A DNA stretch of 64,000 nucleotides from assembly GCF_000026105.1 (NCBI RefSeq), contig NC_008027.1:2124001-2188000 (forward strand), given 5' to 3'. The notes under the pieces were generated by a model. The model ran no database searches and was not told the origin of the DNA. It saw only the letters and a program-made list of their open reading frames with translations. Position numbers and translations under genes: made by a program. The number at the start of each line of letters is the position of its first letter. Positions within the stretch are counted from its first letter, which is position 1. This document shows, piece by piece, positions 29,177-38,014 of the stretch. This DNA is from Pseudomonas entomophila L48. GTDB lineage: Bacteria > Pseudomonadota > Gammaproteobacteria > Pseudomonadales > Pseudomonadaceae.

Positions 29177-30736
29177 TCAGTAGTGGGCCAAATGCGCCTG
29201 CTTGACCAGGTCCTCGTACAAACGGGCGTAGGGTTCCACTGCCTGGCACCAGTTGAACGGCTGGGTCATCGACAGGCAGCGCATGGCGTTGAGCAGGTGC
29301 TTCTTGCCGTACACATAGAAGGCGCGGCCCAGGGCTTCGCGGTAGCTGTCGACGGTGGAGTCGTCGAACAGGAAACCGGTCACGCCGTTCTCGATGGTGT
29401 CGGCCAGCCCGCCGGTGTTGCGTGCCACCGGCAGCGAGCCGAAGCGCTGGGCGTACATCTGGCTCAGGCCGCAGGGCTCGTAGCGCGAGGGCATCAGCAG
29501 GAAGTCGGAGCCGGCGAACATGCGCCGGGCGTCGGTTTCGTTGAAACCGATGCGCACGCCGATGCGGCCCGGGTGACGCAGGGCGAGTTCGCGCATGGCC
29601 TGTTCTTCTTCCGGCTCGCCCCGGCCAATGATCGCCAGCTGGCCGCCTTGCTCGACGATGTAGTCGGCCACGCCCAGGGTCAGGTCCAGCCCTTTCTGGT
29701 AGACCAGTCGCGACACCACCGCGAACAGCGGCCCCTCGGACGGTTCCAGCGCGAACAGCTCGCGCACCTGCTGGGCGTTGCGCGCCTTGCCGGCCCAGTC
29801 GTTGATGCTGAAGTTGTGGTGCAGGTGCTGGTCGGTGGCCGAGTCCCAGCTCTCGTCGATGCCGTTGGGGATGCCGCCGAGCAGGCCTTGCTGGGCCTTG
29901 CTGGCGAGGAAACCGTCCAGCCCGCAGCCGAACTCGGGCGTGGTGATCTCGCGGGCGTAGGTGGCGCTGACCGTGGTGATGTGGCTGGAGTAGGCCAGCC
30001 CCGCCTTGAGGAACGACAGCTTGCCGTAGAACTCCATGCCTTCCTGCTGCATGGCGTGGTCTGGGATCGCCAGTTCCGGGCTGCAGCCGCGGCTGTACAC
30101 GCCTTGGTAGGCGAGGTTGTGGATGGTGAACAGGGTCGGCGTGCTCAGCCCGCGCCAGTGCATGTAGGCCGGGGCCAGGCCGGCCGGCCAGTCATGGGCG
30201 TGCACCAGGTCCGGGCGCCAGTGGGCCATGCCTTCGCCGGCGGCGATTTCGGCCGCGGCCAGGCCCAGGCGGGCGAAGCGGATATGGTTGTCCGGCCAGT
30301 CGCGGCCATTGTTGGCGCCGTAGGGGGTGCCGTCGCGCTGGTACAGCTCGGGGCAGATCAGCACGTAGATCACCAGGCCGTCGGCCAGGTCCATGCGCCC
30401 GATCTTGCACGGTGGCAGCGCGGCATGGCCGCCCAGTTCACCGACGATATGGATGGGGTTGTCGCTTTCGACCACCTGGCGGTAGCCGGGGATCAGTACG
30501 CGCACGTCATGCAGGTGCGCCAGGGCCCGGGGCAGGGCCGCGGACACGTCGCCCAGGCCGCCGGTCTTGACCAGGTCGGCAATCTCCGAGGTGACGAACA
30601 GGATCTTGCGCTTGTTCGGGTTGTGCTGGCGCTGGGCGCCGGGTGCCTTGGCTGTCGTGGCGAAATCCGGGGTGAGCGGTTCGCGGTTGTCCGGGTTGAA
30701 TGCGTCTACGTGAGGTTCGACAGCGGCACTGATCAT
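29177..30736 (-). CDS. glgA: Glycogen synthase
   Basis: A 519-residue GT5 glucosyltransferase that extends alpha-1,4-glucan from a nucleotide-glucose donor. The donor-binding motif KTGGLGDVSAALPRAL is at residues ~57-72, after a leader of about 40 residues (rich in Pro, Asn, Asp) longer than in E. coli. The GT-B C-terminal half has SRLVYQKGLDLTLG (~326-339) and LMPSRYEPCGLSQMYAQRFG with NTGGLADTI (~400-430). GGAGAGA precedes the ATG. It heads the treZ-malQ-treY operon. No glgC is nearby, so the donor must come from elsewhere. Confidence 0.95.
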   Translation of the reverse strand: MISAAVEPHVDAFNPDNREPLTPDFATTAKAPGAQRQHNPNKRKILFVTSEIADLVKTGGLGDVSAALPRALAHLHDVRVLIPGYRQVVESDNPIHIVGELGGHAALPPCKIGRMDLADGLVIYVLICPELYQRDGTPYGANNGRDWPDNHIRFARLGLAAAEIAAGEGMAHWRPDLVHAHDWPAGLAPAYMHWRGLSTPTLFTIHNLAYQGVYSRGCSPELAIPDHAMQQEGMEFYGKLSFLKAGLAYSSHITTVSATYAREITTPEFGCGLDGFLASKAQQGLLGGIPNGIDESWDSATDQHLHHNFSINDWAGKARNAQQVRELFALEPSEGPLFAVVSRLVYQKGLDLTLGVADYIVEQGGQLAIIGRGEPEEEQAMRELALRHPGRIGVRIGFNETDARRMFAGSDFLLMPSRYEPCGLSQMYAQRFGSLPVARNTGGLADTIENGVTGFLFDDSTVDSYREALGRAFYVYGKKHLLNAMRCLSMTQPFNWCQAVEPYARLYEDLVKQAHLAHY

Positions 30737-31147
30737 ACTTCTCTCCGTCCCATGTGCATTTCAGGTGCGTGGCGTTGGCTCGTTCTGGTTCTCTCTGGTG
30801 TTGGTCACTGCATCTTCGTAGTGCGATCCTTGCCCCAAAGCTGTGCGCGCAGGCGCGGCACGTGCGGCATTCCGGCCGAAAGGCGCGTGGACTGGCTGGG
30901 GTGGGTTGGCCTGGCGTGAGGAAGTCCCTTTGCGTTGGCCTACTTAGTTCCTGACCTGCCCGTATTTCGGAAAGTTCGACTTTTTTACGTCACTTTTTCC
31001 GAGCAATTCGCGGGCCGAAACTGGAGTGTAGGAGACGAACGGGCATTAAAGTGACCCGCTGGTCATTTTTATTGCGGTGTTTTTTTGCGCAAACGTTGGC
31101 GAGATGTCACGGCAGGTGACCGATGGCGCGGAGGGCGAAAGGGAGGA
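30737..31147. other. Long upstream region of the glgA operon
   Basis: No gene is seen. The region turns AT-rich at 30980-31090. On the minus strand CTACACT (31031-31025) resembles a sigma-S type -10, but it is nearly 290 bp from glgA, and no -35 was found, so promoter calls are weak. A short hairpin TGACC/GGTCA (31052-31065) followed by T-rich sequence reads on the plus strand. Confidence 0.35.
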
Positions 31148-31166
31148 GGGGCCGCGATGCGGCCCC
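31148..31166 (-). terminator. Terminator hairpin after ppnN
   Basis: Arms GGGGCCGC and GCGGCCCC form a perfect 8-bp stem with a 3-nt loop, 8 bp past the ppnN stop. The following minus-strand sequence is pyrimidine-rich (TCCTCCCTTTC) without a pure T run. Confidence 0.7.
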
Positions 31167-31174
31167 GGGGTGTC

Positions 31175-32548
31175 TCAGGTCACGACCTGGTAGCACGGCA
31201 CATAGGCCGCGCCGCCTGGCAGCTTCATCCGGTGCTGGTCGACGAACGCCTGCAGCAGGCGCCCCAGCGGGTCGAGGATCGCCGCGTCGCCGCGGATCTG
31301 GTAGGGGCCGTGTTCTTCGATCAGGCGGATGCCCTTGTCCTTGACGTTGCCGGCGACGATGCCAGAGAACGCCCGGCGCAGGTTGGCCGCCAGCTCGTGG
31401 GGCGGCAGGTCGCGGCGCAGGGCCAGCGCGGCCATGTTCTCGTGGGTTGGGTCGAATGGATGCTGGAAGCCTTCGGCAATCTTCAGCAGCCAGTTGAAGT
31501 GGAAGGCATCGTTGCGCTCGCGGCGGAACTGCTTGACCTCCTTGAGCCCCTCGACCATCTGCCGGGCCACTTCGGCCGGGTCGTCGATGATGATCTGGTA
31601 GTGGCGCTGGGCGGCTTCGCCCAGGGTGGCGCCGACGAAGGCGTGCAGTTGCTGCAGGAACGGTTCGGCGCTGCGTGGGCCGGTGAGGACGACCGGGAAC
31701 GGCAGGTCCTGGTTGTCCGGGTGCATGAGAATGCCGAGCAGGTAGAGGAACTCCTCGGCGGTGCCGGCGCCGCCGGGGAAGATGATGATGCCGTGGCCGA
31801 CACGGACGAAGGCCTCCAGGCGCTTCTCGATGTCCGGCAGGATCACCAGCTCGTTGACGATCGGGTTGGGTGCCTCGGCGGCGATGATGCCCGGCTCGGT
31901 CAAGCCGAGGTAGCGGCTGCCGTGCATGCGCTGCTTGGCGTGGGCGATGGTGGCGCCCTTCATCGGGCCTTTCATCACGCCCGGGCCGCAACCGGTGCAG
32001 ACATCCAGCTTGCGCAGGCCCAGTTCGTGGCCGACCTTCTTGGTGTACTGGTATTCCTCGCTGCTGATCGAGTGGCCGCCCCAGCACACCACCATCTTCG
32101 GTTCCACGCCCGGGCGCAGGGTGCGGGCGTTGCGCAGCAGGTGGAAGACATAGTCGGTGAGGCCCTGGGAGCTTTCCAGGTCGATGCGCTGGCTGGCCAG
32201 CTCGCTTTCGGTGTAGACGATGTCGCGCAGGGCGCTGAACAGCATTTCCCGGGTGCTGGCGATCATCTCGCCATCGACGAAGGCATCGGCCGGCGCGTTG
32301 AGCAGCTCAAGGCGCACGCCGCGGTCTTGTTGGTGGATACGCACCTCGAAGTCCTTGTAGGCCTCGAGGATGGTCTTGGCGTTGTCGACATGGGCGCCGG
32401 TGTTGAGGATGGCCAGGGCGCACTGGCGGAACAGGGTGTAGAGGCTGCCGGTACCGACTTCGCTCAGTTGCTGGACTTCACGTTGCGACAGCGTCTCCAG
32501 GCTGCCCTTGGGGCTGACGGAGGCGTTGATGACATTGCGTTGGGGCAT
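31175..32548 (-). CDS. ppnN: Nucleotide 5'-monophosphate nucleosidase (LOG family, PpnN)
   Basis: A 457-residue enzyme expected to split purine (and some pyrimidine) nucleoside monophosphates into base and ribose-5-phosphate, as E. coli PpnN (formerly YgdH) does. The length is nearly the same as in E. coli. The lysine-decarboxylase-like fold shows VCTGCGPGVMKGPMKGA (~182-198) and the LOG motif PGGAGTAEEF (~263-272). N- and C-terminal domains flank it, as in the (p)ppGpp-regulated enzyme. MPQRNVINASVS was chosen as start; the longer frame upstream has REP-derived sequence. It is a single gene ended by a hairpin. Confidence 0.92.
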   Translation of the reverse strand: MPQRNVINASVSPKGSLETLSQREVQQLSEVGTGSLYTLFRQCALAILNTGAHVDNAKTILEAYKDFEVRIHQQDRGVRLELLNAPADAFVDGEMIASTREMLFSALRDIVYTESELASQRIDLESSQGLTDYVFHLLRNARTLRPGVEPKMVVCWGGHSISSEEYQYTKKVGHELGLRKLDVCTGCGPGVMKGPMKGATIAHAKQRMHGSRYLGLTEPGIIAAEAPNPIVNELVILPDIEKRLEAFVRVGHGIIIFPGGAGTAEEFLYLLGILMHPDNQDLPFPVVLTGPRSAEPFLQQLHAFVGATLGEAAQRHYQIIIDDPAEVARQMVEGLKEVKQFRRERNDAFHFNWLLKIAEGFQHPFDPTHENMAALALRRDLPPHELAANLRRAFSGIVAGNVKDKGIRLIEEHGPYQIRGDAAILDPLGRLLQAFVDQHRMKLPGGAAYVPCYQVVT

Positions 32549-32680
32549 GTAAGTCTTTCCTGTGCGGGTAAAACATCCTTCTTGGACAACACCATACAAG
32601 CAAATGTGCGTGGCAACGAGGGGGTGGGTGAAAATCCGGTTCGCTGGATGCAGCCCCTCCATAACCCACGGTGCGCCCCC

Positions 32681-32766
32681 TGTAGGAGCGGCTTCAGCCG
32701 CGATCACCCGCAAGGCGGGTGCCATGCACCGTGTTAACCCGCATCGCGGCTGAAGCCGCTCCTACG
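32681..32766. repeat. REP pair upstream of ppnN and arfB
   Basis: GTAGGAGCGGCTTCAGCCGC and its inverted partner with a ~45-bp GC-rich spacer. It is the same subtype as at 16086 and 40001. It lies between the two divergent genes ppnN and arfB, which is less usual than a 3' position. Confidence 0.9.
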
Positions 32767-32846
32767 GAGCAGCGCAATCAGAAAAGGGCGGGGTAGGGAA
32801 GAGCGGCAGAGGCTGTGATAATGGCCGCAATTACAAGGGCCATACC

Positions 32847-33260
32847 ATGCTGACCATCTCCAACAACGTGCATCTGCCGGATGCCGAAATAGAACTCACC
32901 TACATCCGCGCCCAAGGCGCGGGTGGGCAGAATGTCAACAAGGTGTCCAGCGCCGTGCACCTGCGCTTCGACATCCCGGCCTCGTCGCTGCCCGAGTTCT
33001 ACAAGGCGCGGCTGCTGGCGCTGCGTGACAGCCGCATCACCGGCGACGGTGTGTTGATCATCAAGGCCCAGCAGTACCGTACTCAGGAGCAGAACCGCAC
33101 TGACGCACTGGCGCGTCTCGCCGAATTGATCATCGCGGCCGGCAAGACCGAGAAGAAACGCCGCCCTACCAAACCGACCCTTGGCTCGAAGACCCGCCGA
33201 CTCGAAGGAAAGGTCAGGCGGAGCTGTGTCAAGGCGGGGCGAGGCAAGGTGGATTTCTAG
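32847..33260 (+). CDS. arfB: Alternative ribosome-rescue factor ArfB (YaeJ)
   Basis: A 137-residue peptidyl-tRNA hydrolase that frees ribosomes stalled without a stop codon. The catalytic GGQ is at residues 26-28 in [20 protein letters not shown]. The tail is highly basic ([19 protein letters not shown], then KAGRGK), as required to fit the empty mRNA channel. The size equals E. coli ArfB. It stands alone, preceded by a GATAAT -10-like element about 30 bp upstream of the ATG. Confidence 0.96.
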   Translation: MLTISNNVHLPDAEIELTYIRAQGAGGQNVNKVSSAVHLRFDIPASSLPEFYKARLLALRDSRITGDGVLIIKAQQYRTQEQNRTDALARLAELIIAAGKTEKKRRPTKPTLGSKTRRLEGKVRRSCVKAGRGKVDF

Positions 33261-33341
33261 TGCTGGTGGTGGAACGTTGCTGGCAAGTCACAGTTCTGGT
33301 AGCGCAAACCTCTGGGACTGAGCACCGAGGTCGTTATCTAT

Positions 33342-34586
33342 TTACTCGAGGGGATTGGTTTTGCGATTTTGTTTTTTAATTTTGCGCTCTGGTATTTCCT
33401 TGTTTGTTATTTTGAATTTGACTTTCTCGATGGTGTGTTGTTGTAGAGAATCCGGGGAGTAATACAGTGCGGCCGATTTTTTTTTGTTGTTGGGGGCCCT
33501 GTGAGCTGTTCTGAGGTTGTTGAATATGGCGATATTTTTCCCTTTTTGTGCTTGGGCAGAGTTGAATATTATTCCGTCAATTTGATGTTCGGTTTGAGTG
33601 GTGAGATATTCGGCGAGAACCTGGGTTGCCAAGTAGTCTTTCTTCTGCTCAGGCAGCACAGGCCTAGTGATCTCCTTGTGTAGAAGCTTCAAGAAATCTC
33701 GCTTGCCTTGTTTTTCCTCGTATTCACGGTCGAAAATGCTCAGTGGGCTGTTATCAAATGATGCTTCCAAAAGGCTAAAATCGAATACCTGGATGGGCTT
33801 CTGTAATTTGAATTTTCCCGTTATGACTCTGGACCCAACGGGTGGTCGCAATTCGGCGATGCAAGTTTTACGTTCAAAGGCTGCATAGAATACAGAAATC
33901 CCCTCGGCGTTCATTCTACCCGCCCCGGGCTTTCCTGGTGGTGCAGCACCCAGCATCGAACCGGGGTTCTCTACGATTTCGGCGTAGGCACTGTCGGTGT
34001 CGCAGCGGCGCCCCCTGTAAAGAGTCCCTTTAGTCATGGTACGGATGATGGTTGGTGAGTCCGCTCCATAGACTACAAATTTTTCAATGCCTTCAAACAG
34101 CCAGTCGAAGTAGGACTTTGCCGCGGTGTTGAAAAAGCGGCTGCCTAGGTTCAGCTCGGCCTTGAAATTTTCCCATTTCTCCATGGCTTCGTCAGGGAAG
34201 TTTGGGTGTCTGACGTAGTCACCATCTTCATGAAACTCTGGCTCTTCTCCATTGCGTATGTCACCTCGCTCTGGACGGGTGATCTCGTTTAGAATCAGCT
34301 CGACGAAACTTGAATCTTCGGGGGCGTGAAGCAAGTCGGAAAGTACTTCCTGCAGGGTTTCGCCCTCTGGCTCTTCGTGACTTATTTTGTCGGAGTCCGG
34401 GCAGTGAATTGCCGAGCCTTCCCCACGTCTGTAATTGTCTCTCAAGAAGTCGATGACAATGTTGGCTATCAGTTCAACAGAAACGGCTTTTTTCGTGGTT
34501 TTGCAAAGTGCACACTTTCCGTTCGTGCCGTTGGCTCGGATGTGTGTCACAAGTCCAGGGTCGTTCACGCAGTTCATGCAAATCAT
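33342..34586 (-). CDS. RES-domain protein with zinc-ribbon N-terminus (putative NAD+-targeting toxin/effector)
   Basis: A 414-residue protein with markedly lower GC than its surroundings. Residues 1-28 hold two CxxC pairs (ICMNC, KCALC) like the HEPN/RES N-terminal domain; a helical acidic region follows. A RES domain spans about residues 185-370: TLYRGRR (~188-194), GAGRMNAEGISVFYAA (~221-236) with its Arg and Ser, and CIAELRP with Glu 245. RES toxins such as MbcT degrade NAD+; no Xre-type antitoxin gene is adjacent. The tail is Lys-rich. It follows a 46-codon ORF that overlaps pncB, so it is probably cotranscribed with the NAD salvage genes. Transfer from outside is likely. The activity is inferred from the family. 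Confidence 0.8.
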   Translation of the reverse strand: MICMNCVNDPGLVTHIRANGTNGKCALCKTTKKAVSVELIANIVIDFLRDNYRRGEGSAIHCPDSDKISHEEPEGETLQEVLSDLLHAPEDSSFVELILNEITRPERGDIRNGEEPEFHEDGDYVRHPNFPDEAMEKWENFKAELNLGSRFFNTAAKSYFDWLFEGIEKFVVYGADSPTIIRTMTKGTLYRGRRCDTDSAYAEIVENPGSMLGAAPPGKPGAGRMNAEGISVFYAAFERKTCIAELRPPVGSRVITGKFKLQKPIQVFDFSLLEASFDNSPLSIFDREYEEKQGKRDFLKLLHKEITRPVLPEQKKDYLATQVLAEYLTTQTEHQIDGIIFNSAQAQKGKNIAIFNNLRTAHRAPNNKKKSAALYYSPDSLQQHTIEKVKFKITNKEIPERKIKKQNRKTNPLE

Positions 34587-34589
34587 CAA

Positions 34590-34730
34590 TTAGCCCCTAT
34601 CTATCTTCAGCAGCCACCGTACTGCATTCTCGGTCTCTTCACTGCGGCGCTCGTAATCACATCCTCTGTAGCTTTTGAGTCTGACAGACTGAACGGTGAA
34701 GTCCGCAGATGAAAGAGGCGTGCAGATCAC
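34590..34730 (-). CDS. 46-codon ORF linking pncB to the RES gene
   Basis: A short reading frame starts at a GTG that overlaps the pncB stop (GTGA) and ends with TAA only 3 nt before the RES ATG. It would encode 46 residues: [20 protein letters not shown], then [20 protein letters not shown] and LKIDRG. It is charged and has no membrane segment. Codon choice (AGA, TCA, GGA, ATA) resembles the RES gene more than the host genes. It may be a real small protein, a coupling device that carries ribosomes from pncB to the RES gene, or a chance frame. No homologue is recognised. Confidence 0.4.
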   Translation of the reverse strand: MICTPLSSADFTVQSVRLKSYRGCDYERRSEETENAVRWLLKIDRG

Positions 34731-35926
34731 TGGACCTTGAACACATGCCGCAGATACGCCACAAAATTCTCATCCCGACACTGAGTCTTCCCCGGGCTGT
34801 CGGAAATCTTCGCCACCGGCGCGCCGTTGCAGGCGGTCATCTTGATCACCATGTTCATCGGCTTCACCCCAGGAATGTCACAGGTAAGGTTGGTGCCGAT
34901 GCCGAAACTGACATGGATCCTGCCATTCAACGCCCGGTACAACTCAAGCATTTTCTGGAAATCCAACCCATCGGAGAAGATCAGCGTCTTGCCCTTCGGG
35001 TCGATCACCAGCCGTTCATAGTGGGCGATGGCCTTCTCAGCCCAAGCCAGCGGCTCACCCGAATCATGGCGCAAACCGTCAAACAGCTTGCCAAAGTACA
35101 GATCGAAATCGCGCATGAACGCATCCATGCCAATGCAGTCAGTCAGGGCGATACCCAACTGCCCCCGATACTCACGCACCCAGCATTCCAGCGCAGCGGC
35201 CTGGCTGTCGACCAGCCGTGGGCCAAGCTGCTGGTGGGCCATGAACCATTCGTGGGCCATGGTGCCGATAGGCTTGAGCTGGTACTCACGGGCCAGGTGC
35301 ACGTTGCTGGTGCCGACGAAGCGCCCCGGGAAGTCGCGCTTGAGAATGTGCACCACCTCTTCCTGCACCCGGTAGGAGAAGCGCCGGCGGGTGCCGAAGT
35401 CGGCCAGTTGCAGGCCGGCCAGTTCAGCCGTGCTGGCTTCGGCCTTGAGCCAGTCGAGCTTCTGGTACAGGCGTTCGCCCACCTGCTCGATCACCACGTC
35501 GCGATAGCGGTAGCGGTTGCGCACCTCGGAGATGATCGCCAGCAGCGGGATCTCGAACAGGATCACATGCAGCCAAGGCCCGCGTATGCGGATCGCCAGT
35601 TGCCCGGCATCGTCGAGGCCGACCTGGACATAGCGCAGGTTGAAGCGGAACAGGCTGAGGAAGCGGATGAAGTCAGGCTTGATGAACGGGATCTTCTCCA
35701 GGTACGCCAGCTGGTCGAGGGTCACCGAAACATCGGCCAGTTGTTCGACCTGGTAGCGGATCTCGGCGAGGTAGGGCGCCAGGTCCTCGTCGTTGCGGCA
35801 GCGGAACTCCCACTCCACCTCGGCGTTGGGGTAGTTGTGCAGCACCGCCTGCATCATGGTGATCTTGTAGAAGTCGGTGTCCAGCAAGTTCTGGACGATC
35901 CGTGGGCCAAATACGCTGTCGGTCAT
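34727..35926 (-). CDS. pncB: Nicotinate phosphoribosyltransferase
   Basis: A 399-residue enzyme that makes nicotinate mononucleotide from nicotinate and PRPP (Preiss-Handler NAD salvage). It starts [20 protein letters not shown] and has [20 protein letters not shown] (~185-204), the [20 protein letters not shown] and HEW segment with the phosphorylated His (~213-235), and [19 protein letters not shown] (~320-338). The length is typical of the E. coli type. It overlaps the pncA stop by 4 bp (ATGA). It is the second gene of the NrtR-type pncA-pncB unit. Confidence 0.95.
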   Translation of the reverse strand: MTDSVFGPRIVQNLLDTDFYKITMMQAVLHNYPNAEVEWEFRCRNDEDLAPYLAEIRYQVEQLADVSVTLDQLAYLEKIPFIKPDFIRFLSLFRFNLRYVQVGLDDAGQLAIRIRGPWLHVILFEIPLLAIISEVRNRYRYRDVVIEQVGERLYQKLDWLKAEASTAELAGLQLADFGTRRRFSYRVQEEVVHILKRDFPGRFVGTSNVHLAREYQLKPIGTMAHEWFMAHQQLGPRLVDSQAAALECWVREYRGQLGIALTDCIGMDAFMRDFDLYFGKLFDGLRHDSGEPLAWAEKAIAHYERLVIDPKGKTLIFSDGLDFQKMLELYRALNGRIHVSFGIGTNLTCDIPGVKPMNMVIKMTACNGAPVAKISDSPGKTQCRDENFVAYLRHVFKVQ

Positions 35927-36573
35927 GGGCGGGCTTCCTGCAGCAGGGTGAGTCGGGTGTCGAGCGCGGCTTCGTCGGCGCAGAGGTGGATGCCGGCGGC
36001 GCTCATCGCGGCGCAGGCGTCGTTGGCACCGTCGGCGCTCAGGGCGCGGCAGGCCGGGAGGTACAGCAGCACCTCGAAGCCGGCCCGGCGCAGTTGCAGG
36101 GCGGTGGTGCGCACGCAGTAGTCCAGGGCCAGGCCGCCGACGATGATCGCCTGCACCTGTTGCACCTTGAGGTATTCGATCACGCCGGTGGAGCGGCGCT
36201 CGGCCAGGTCGTGGTAGCAGGCGCCGTAGGGGTGCAGGTCGAGCTCGACGCCTTTCCAGACGAAATAGTCGTAGTCGACCGGGGCGGGCAGGCCGGGTAG
36301 CAGTTCGAAGCCCGGGGTGCCGGGGACGCAGTGGCTCACCCAGGTCAGGTCGGCGTTGGCCAGCGCCAGGGGCTGCAGCATCTGGCTCGCTTCGGCCACG
36401 ACCCAGGCGGCGTTGGCCGGGTGGGCGTCCTTGCTGCCCAGGCGCAAGGTGGCGCGGCGGGCCATGAGGTTGAGCGCGGGGGCGATCTGCTCGCCGCCAG
36501 GCACCGGCAGTTCCTGCGGGGCGTTGGCGGTGAAACCGTTCTGCGCGTCGACATCGAAACTGGCGATTTTCAT
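35923..36573 (-). CDS. pncA: Nicotinamidase
   Basis: A 216-residue cysteine hydrolase of the isochorismatase fold that converts nicotinamide to nicotinate. The triad can be placed at Asp 9 (FDVDAQNGF), Lys 107 ([10 protein letters not shown]) and Cys 153 ([12 protein letters not shown]). The metal site Asp-x-His is visible in SKDAHPAN (~47-54). It supplies nicotinate to PncB, whose gene overlaps it. It is divergent from nrtR, with a near-perfect palindrome about 30-50 bp upstream. Confidence 0.93.
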   Translation of the reverse strand: MKIASFDVDAQNGFTANAPQELPVPGGEQIAPALNLMARRATLRLGSKDAHPANAAWVVAEASQMLQPLALANADLTWVSHCVPGTPGFELLPGLPAPVDYDYFVWKGVELDLHPYGACYHDLAERRSTGVIEYLKVQQVQAIIVGGLALDYCVRTTALQLRRAGFEVLLYLPACRALSADGANDACAAMSAAGIHLCADEAALDTRLTLLQEARP

Positions 36574-36604
36574 CGGAGGCGTCTCCTCGGCTGGAATGTC
36601 GATA

Positions 36605-36623
36605 TAATTCACCTGGTGCATTA
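36605..36623. promoter_or_regulatory. Palindrome TAATTCACCTGGTGCATTA, probable NrtR operator
   Basis: A 19-bp inverted repeat with arms TAATTCACC and GGTGCATTA (one mismatch) around a central T. It lies between the divergent pncA and nrtR genes, 32 bp from the pncA ATG. NrtR proteins bind palindromes in front of NAD genes. The assignment rests on position and symmetry. Confidence 0.65.
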
Positions 36624-36716
36624 AGTCTGTCAAGGATGAAATTGAATACAGTTTGGTACTTGATCGATTTATTTGCTCTGGTGGAATATATGGCGATCTT
36701 GGAGGGGAGCCTTGCC

Positions 36717-37418
36717 GTGAGCACAGCAGAAGTCCTGGCCAGCGTGGATATCGTCGCGCTGCGCCTGTCACCGCATACCCAGCGCCTGCAGGTGCTGCTT
36801 CATCAGCGCGAGCGCGAGCCCCATGCCGGGCAGTGGGCCTTGCCGGGGGTGATCGTCAACGGGCGCACGCCGGACAACAGCCTCGACGCCGCCGCCGAGC
36901 GGGCCTTGGCCGAAAAAGCACGGGTGGTGCCGCGCCACCTTGAGCAGGTGGGGACCGAGGGCAATGCCTTCCGTGATCCGCGAGGGTGGTCGCTGAGCAC
37001 TTACTACCTGGCGTTGCTCGATCCGGCTGCCGAAGTGGAGGACGGGGCGCTGGCGTTCTACGACCTGGACAGCCTGCTGGCGCGCAAGGTGCTGCTGCCA
37101 TTCGATCACCGGCTGCTGGTCGAGCGGGCCTGTGAGCGCCTGGCGAGCAAATCGGTGTACACCAGCCTGCCGCTCTACCTTGTCGCGGAGTGCTTCACCG
37201 TGGTCGATGCCCTGGCAGCGGTGCAGGCGTGCCTGGGGCAGTCGATCAACAACACCTCGCTGCGTAAGCGCCTGGAGCGCATGAAAGCCGCGGGCTGGGT
37301 GGAGGACACTGGCGAGAAGCACCAGCCCAGGCTGGGGCGCCCGCAGCAGCTGTACCGGCATACGCCGCAAGGGGCGGGCGCCTTCGTGTTCGACCGCAGC
37401 CTGCTGGCGGCGGGCTGA
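36717..37418 (+). CDS. nrtR: Nudix-related transcriptional regulator NrtR
   Basis: A 233-residue regulator of NAD metabolism. Residues ~5-150 are a Nudix-like domain that senses an ADP-ribose-type ligand; the Nudix box is degenerate ([15 protein letters not shown]), so hydrolysis is not expected. Residues ~155-225 are a winged helix ([19 protein letters not shown], then [13 protein letters not shown]). GTG 36717 was chosen because GGAGGGGA lies 9 bp upstream; ATG 36690 is the alternative. It should repress pncA-pncB and anything cotranscribed with them. Confidence 0.92.
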   Translation: MSTAEVLASVDIVALRLSPHTQRLQVLLHQREREPHAGQWALPGVIVNGRTPDNSLDAAAERALAEKARVVPRHLEQVGTEGNAFRDPRGWSLSTYYLALLDPAAEVEDGALAFYDLDSLLARKVLLPFDHRLLVERACERLASKSVYTSLPLYLVAECFTVVDALAAVQACLGQSINNTSLRKRLERMKAAGWVEDTGEKHQPRLGRPQQLYRHTPQGAGAFVFDRSLLAAG

Positions 37419-37420
37419 AG

Positions 37421-38014
37421 TTAGCGGGGGCCGCCTGTGCCGCGTGCGTGCAGGGCCTTCGCCACTTCGGCCTCGATCTTGTAGGCCGGCCCCTCCAATT
37501 CCTGCGAATTGTGGGTGTAGCGCTGGGCGAAGGTCTCGACCCCCAGTTCCTGGTACTGCTGCACGTGCTTGAGCTCATGGGCCCACAGCGCCACGTTGTC
37601 CTCTGCGTCGCCGGCGCGGCGGAAGATGACCGTGTCGATCAGGGTCACCGCGTTCACATCGGGGTTTTGCAGCAGCGCATTGGCCGCGCTGATCTGCTGG
37701 TCGTCGCCGACCCGGTAGCGGGCGGCATCGAGCACGGCGAAGTCGTACCAGGGTTCGAGCTGGGCACGAATGTGCAAGGGGATGGGCTGGGTGCCATTGG
37801 CCGTTGCTTCATCCCGCGCCTGGCGCAGGGCGAAGGCCAGGCTGGCGGCAGCCACGCGCTCGACATCCTGCAATACCTGGCCACCCTGGCCGGGGTCGAT
37901 CGGCGCGCAGAAGCACACCACCAGGCACACCTGGTATTGCCCGACGGGGCAGCTGTTCTGGGCAAAAGCCGGCAGGGCCAGCAACAAGCCGAACAGGGCA
38001 CTAGCAATCTTCAT
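37421..38014 (-). CDS. Secreted DUF4157 (HExxH-like) protein
   Basis: A 197-residue protein with a clear signal peptide (MKIASALFGLLLALPAFA, cut before QN). The mature part has four cysteines near its start (CPVGQYQVCLVVCFC) and a zinc-peptidase-like motif ALWAHELKHVQQYQELG (~148-164), typical of DUF4157 / eCIS-core domains. Catalysis is not demonstrated for the family. The start lies 14 bp inside the end of the TetR gene, so the two are probably cotranscribed. Its stop is 2 bp from that of nrtR. Confidence 0.8.
   Translation of the reverse strand: MKIASALFGLLLALPAFAQNSCPVGQYQVCLVVCFCAPIDPGQGGQVLQDVERVAAASLAFALRQARDEATANGTQPIPLHIRAQLEPWYDFAVLDAARYRVGDDQQISAANALLQNPDVNAVTLIDTVIFRRAGDAEDNVALWAHELKHVQQYQELGVETFAQRYTHNSQELEGPAYKIEAEVAKALHARGTGGPR

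Noticed and set aside
31025..31031. Sigma-S-like -10 (CTACACT) upstream of glgA
   Set aside because: Too far from the gene (about 290 bp) and no supporting -35; the hexamer also resembles part of common REP-like CTCCTACA sequence.
34326..34712. A 128-codon plus-strand frame over the RES gene start
   Set aside because: Antisense to the RES gene and without a ribosome site; the RES domain motifs fix the coding strand.
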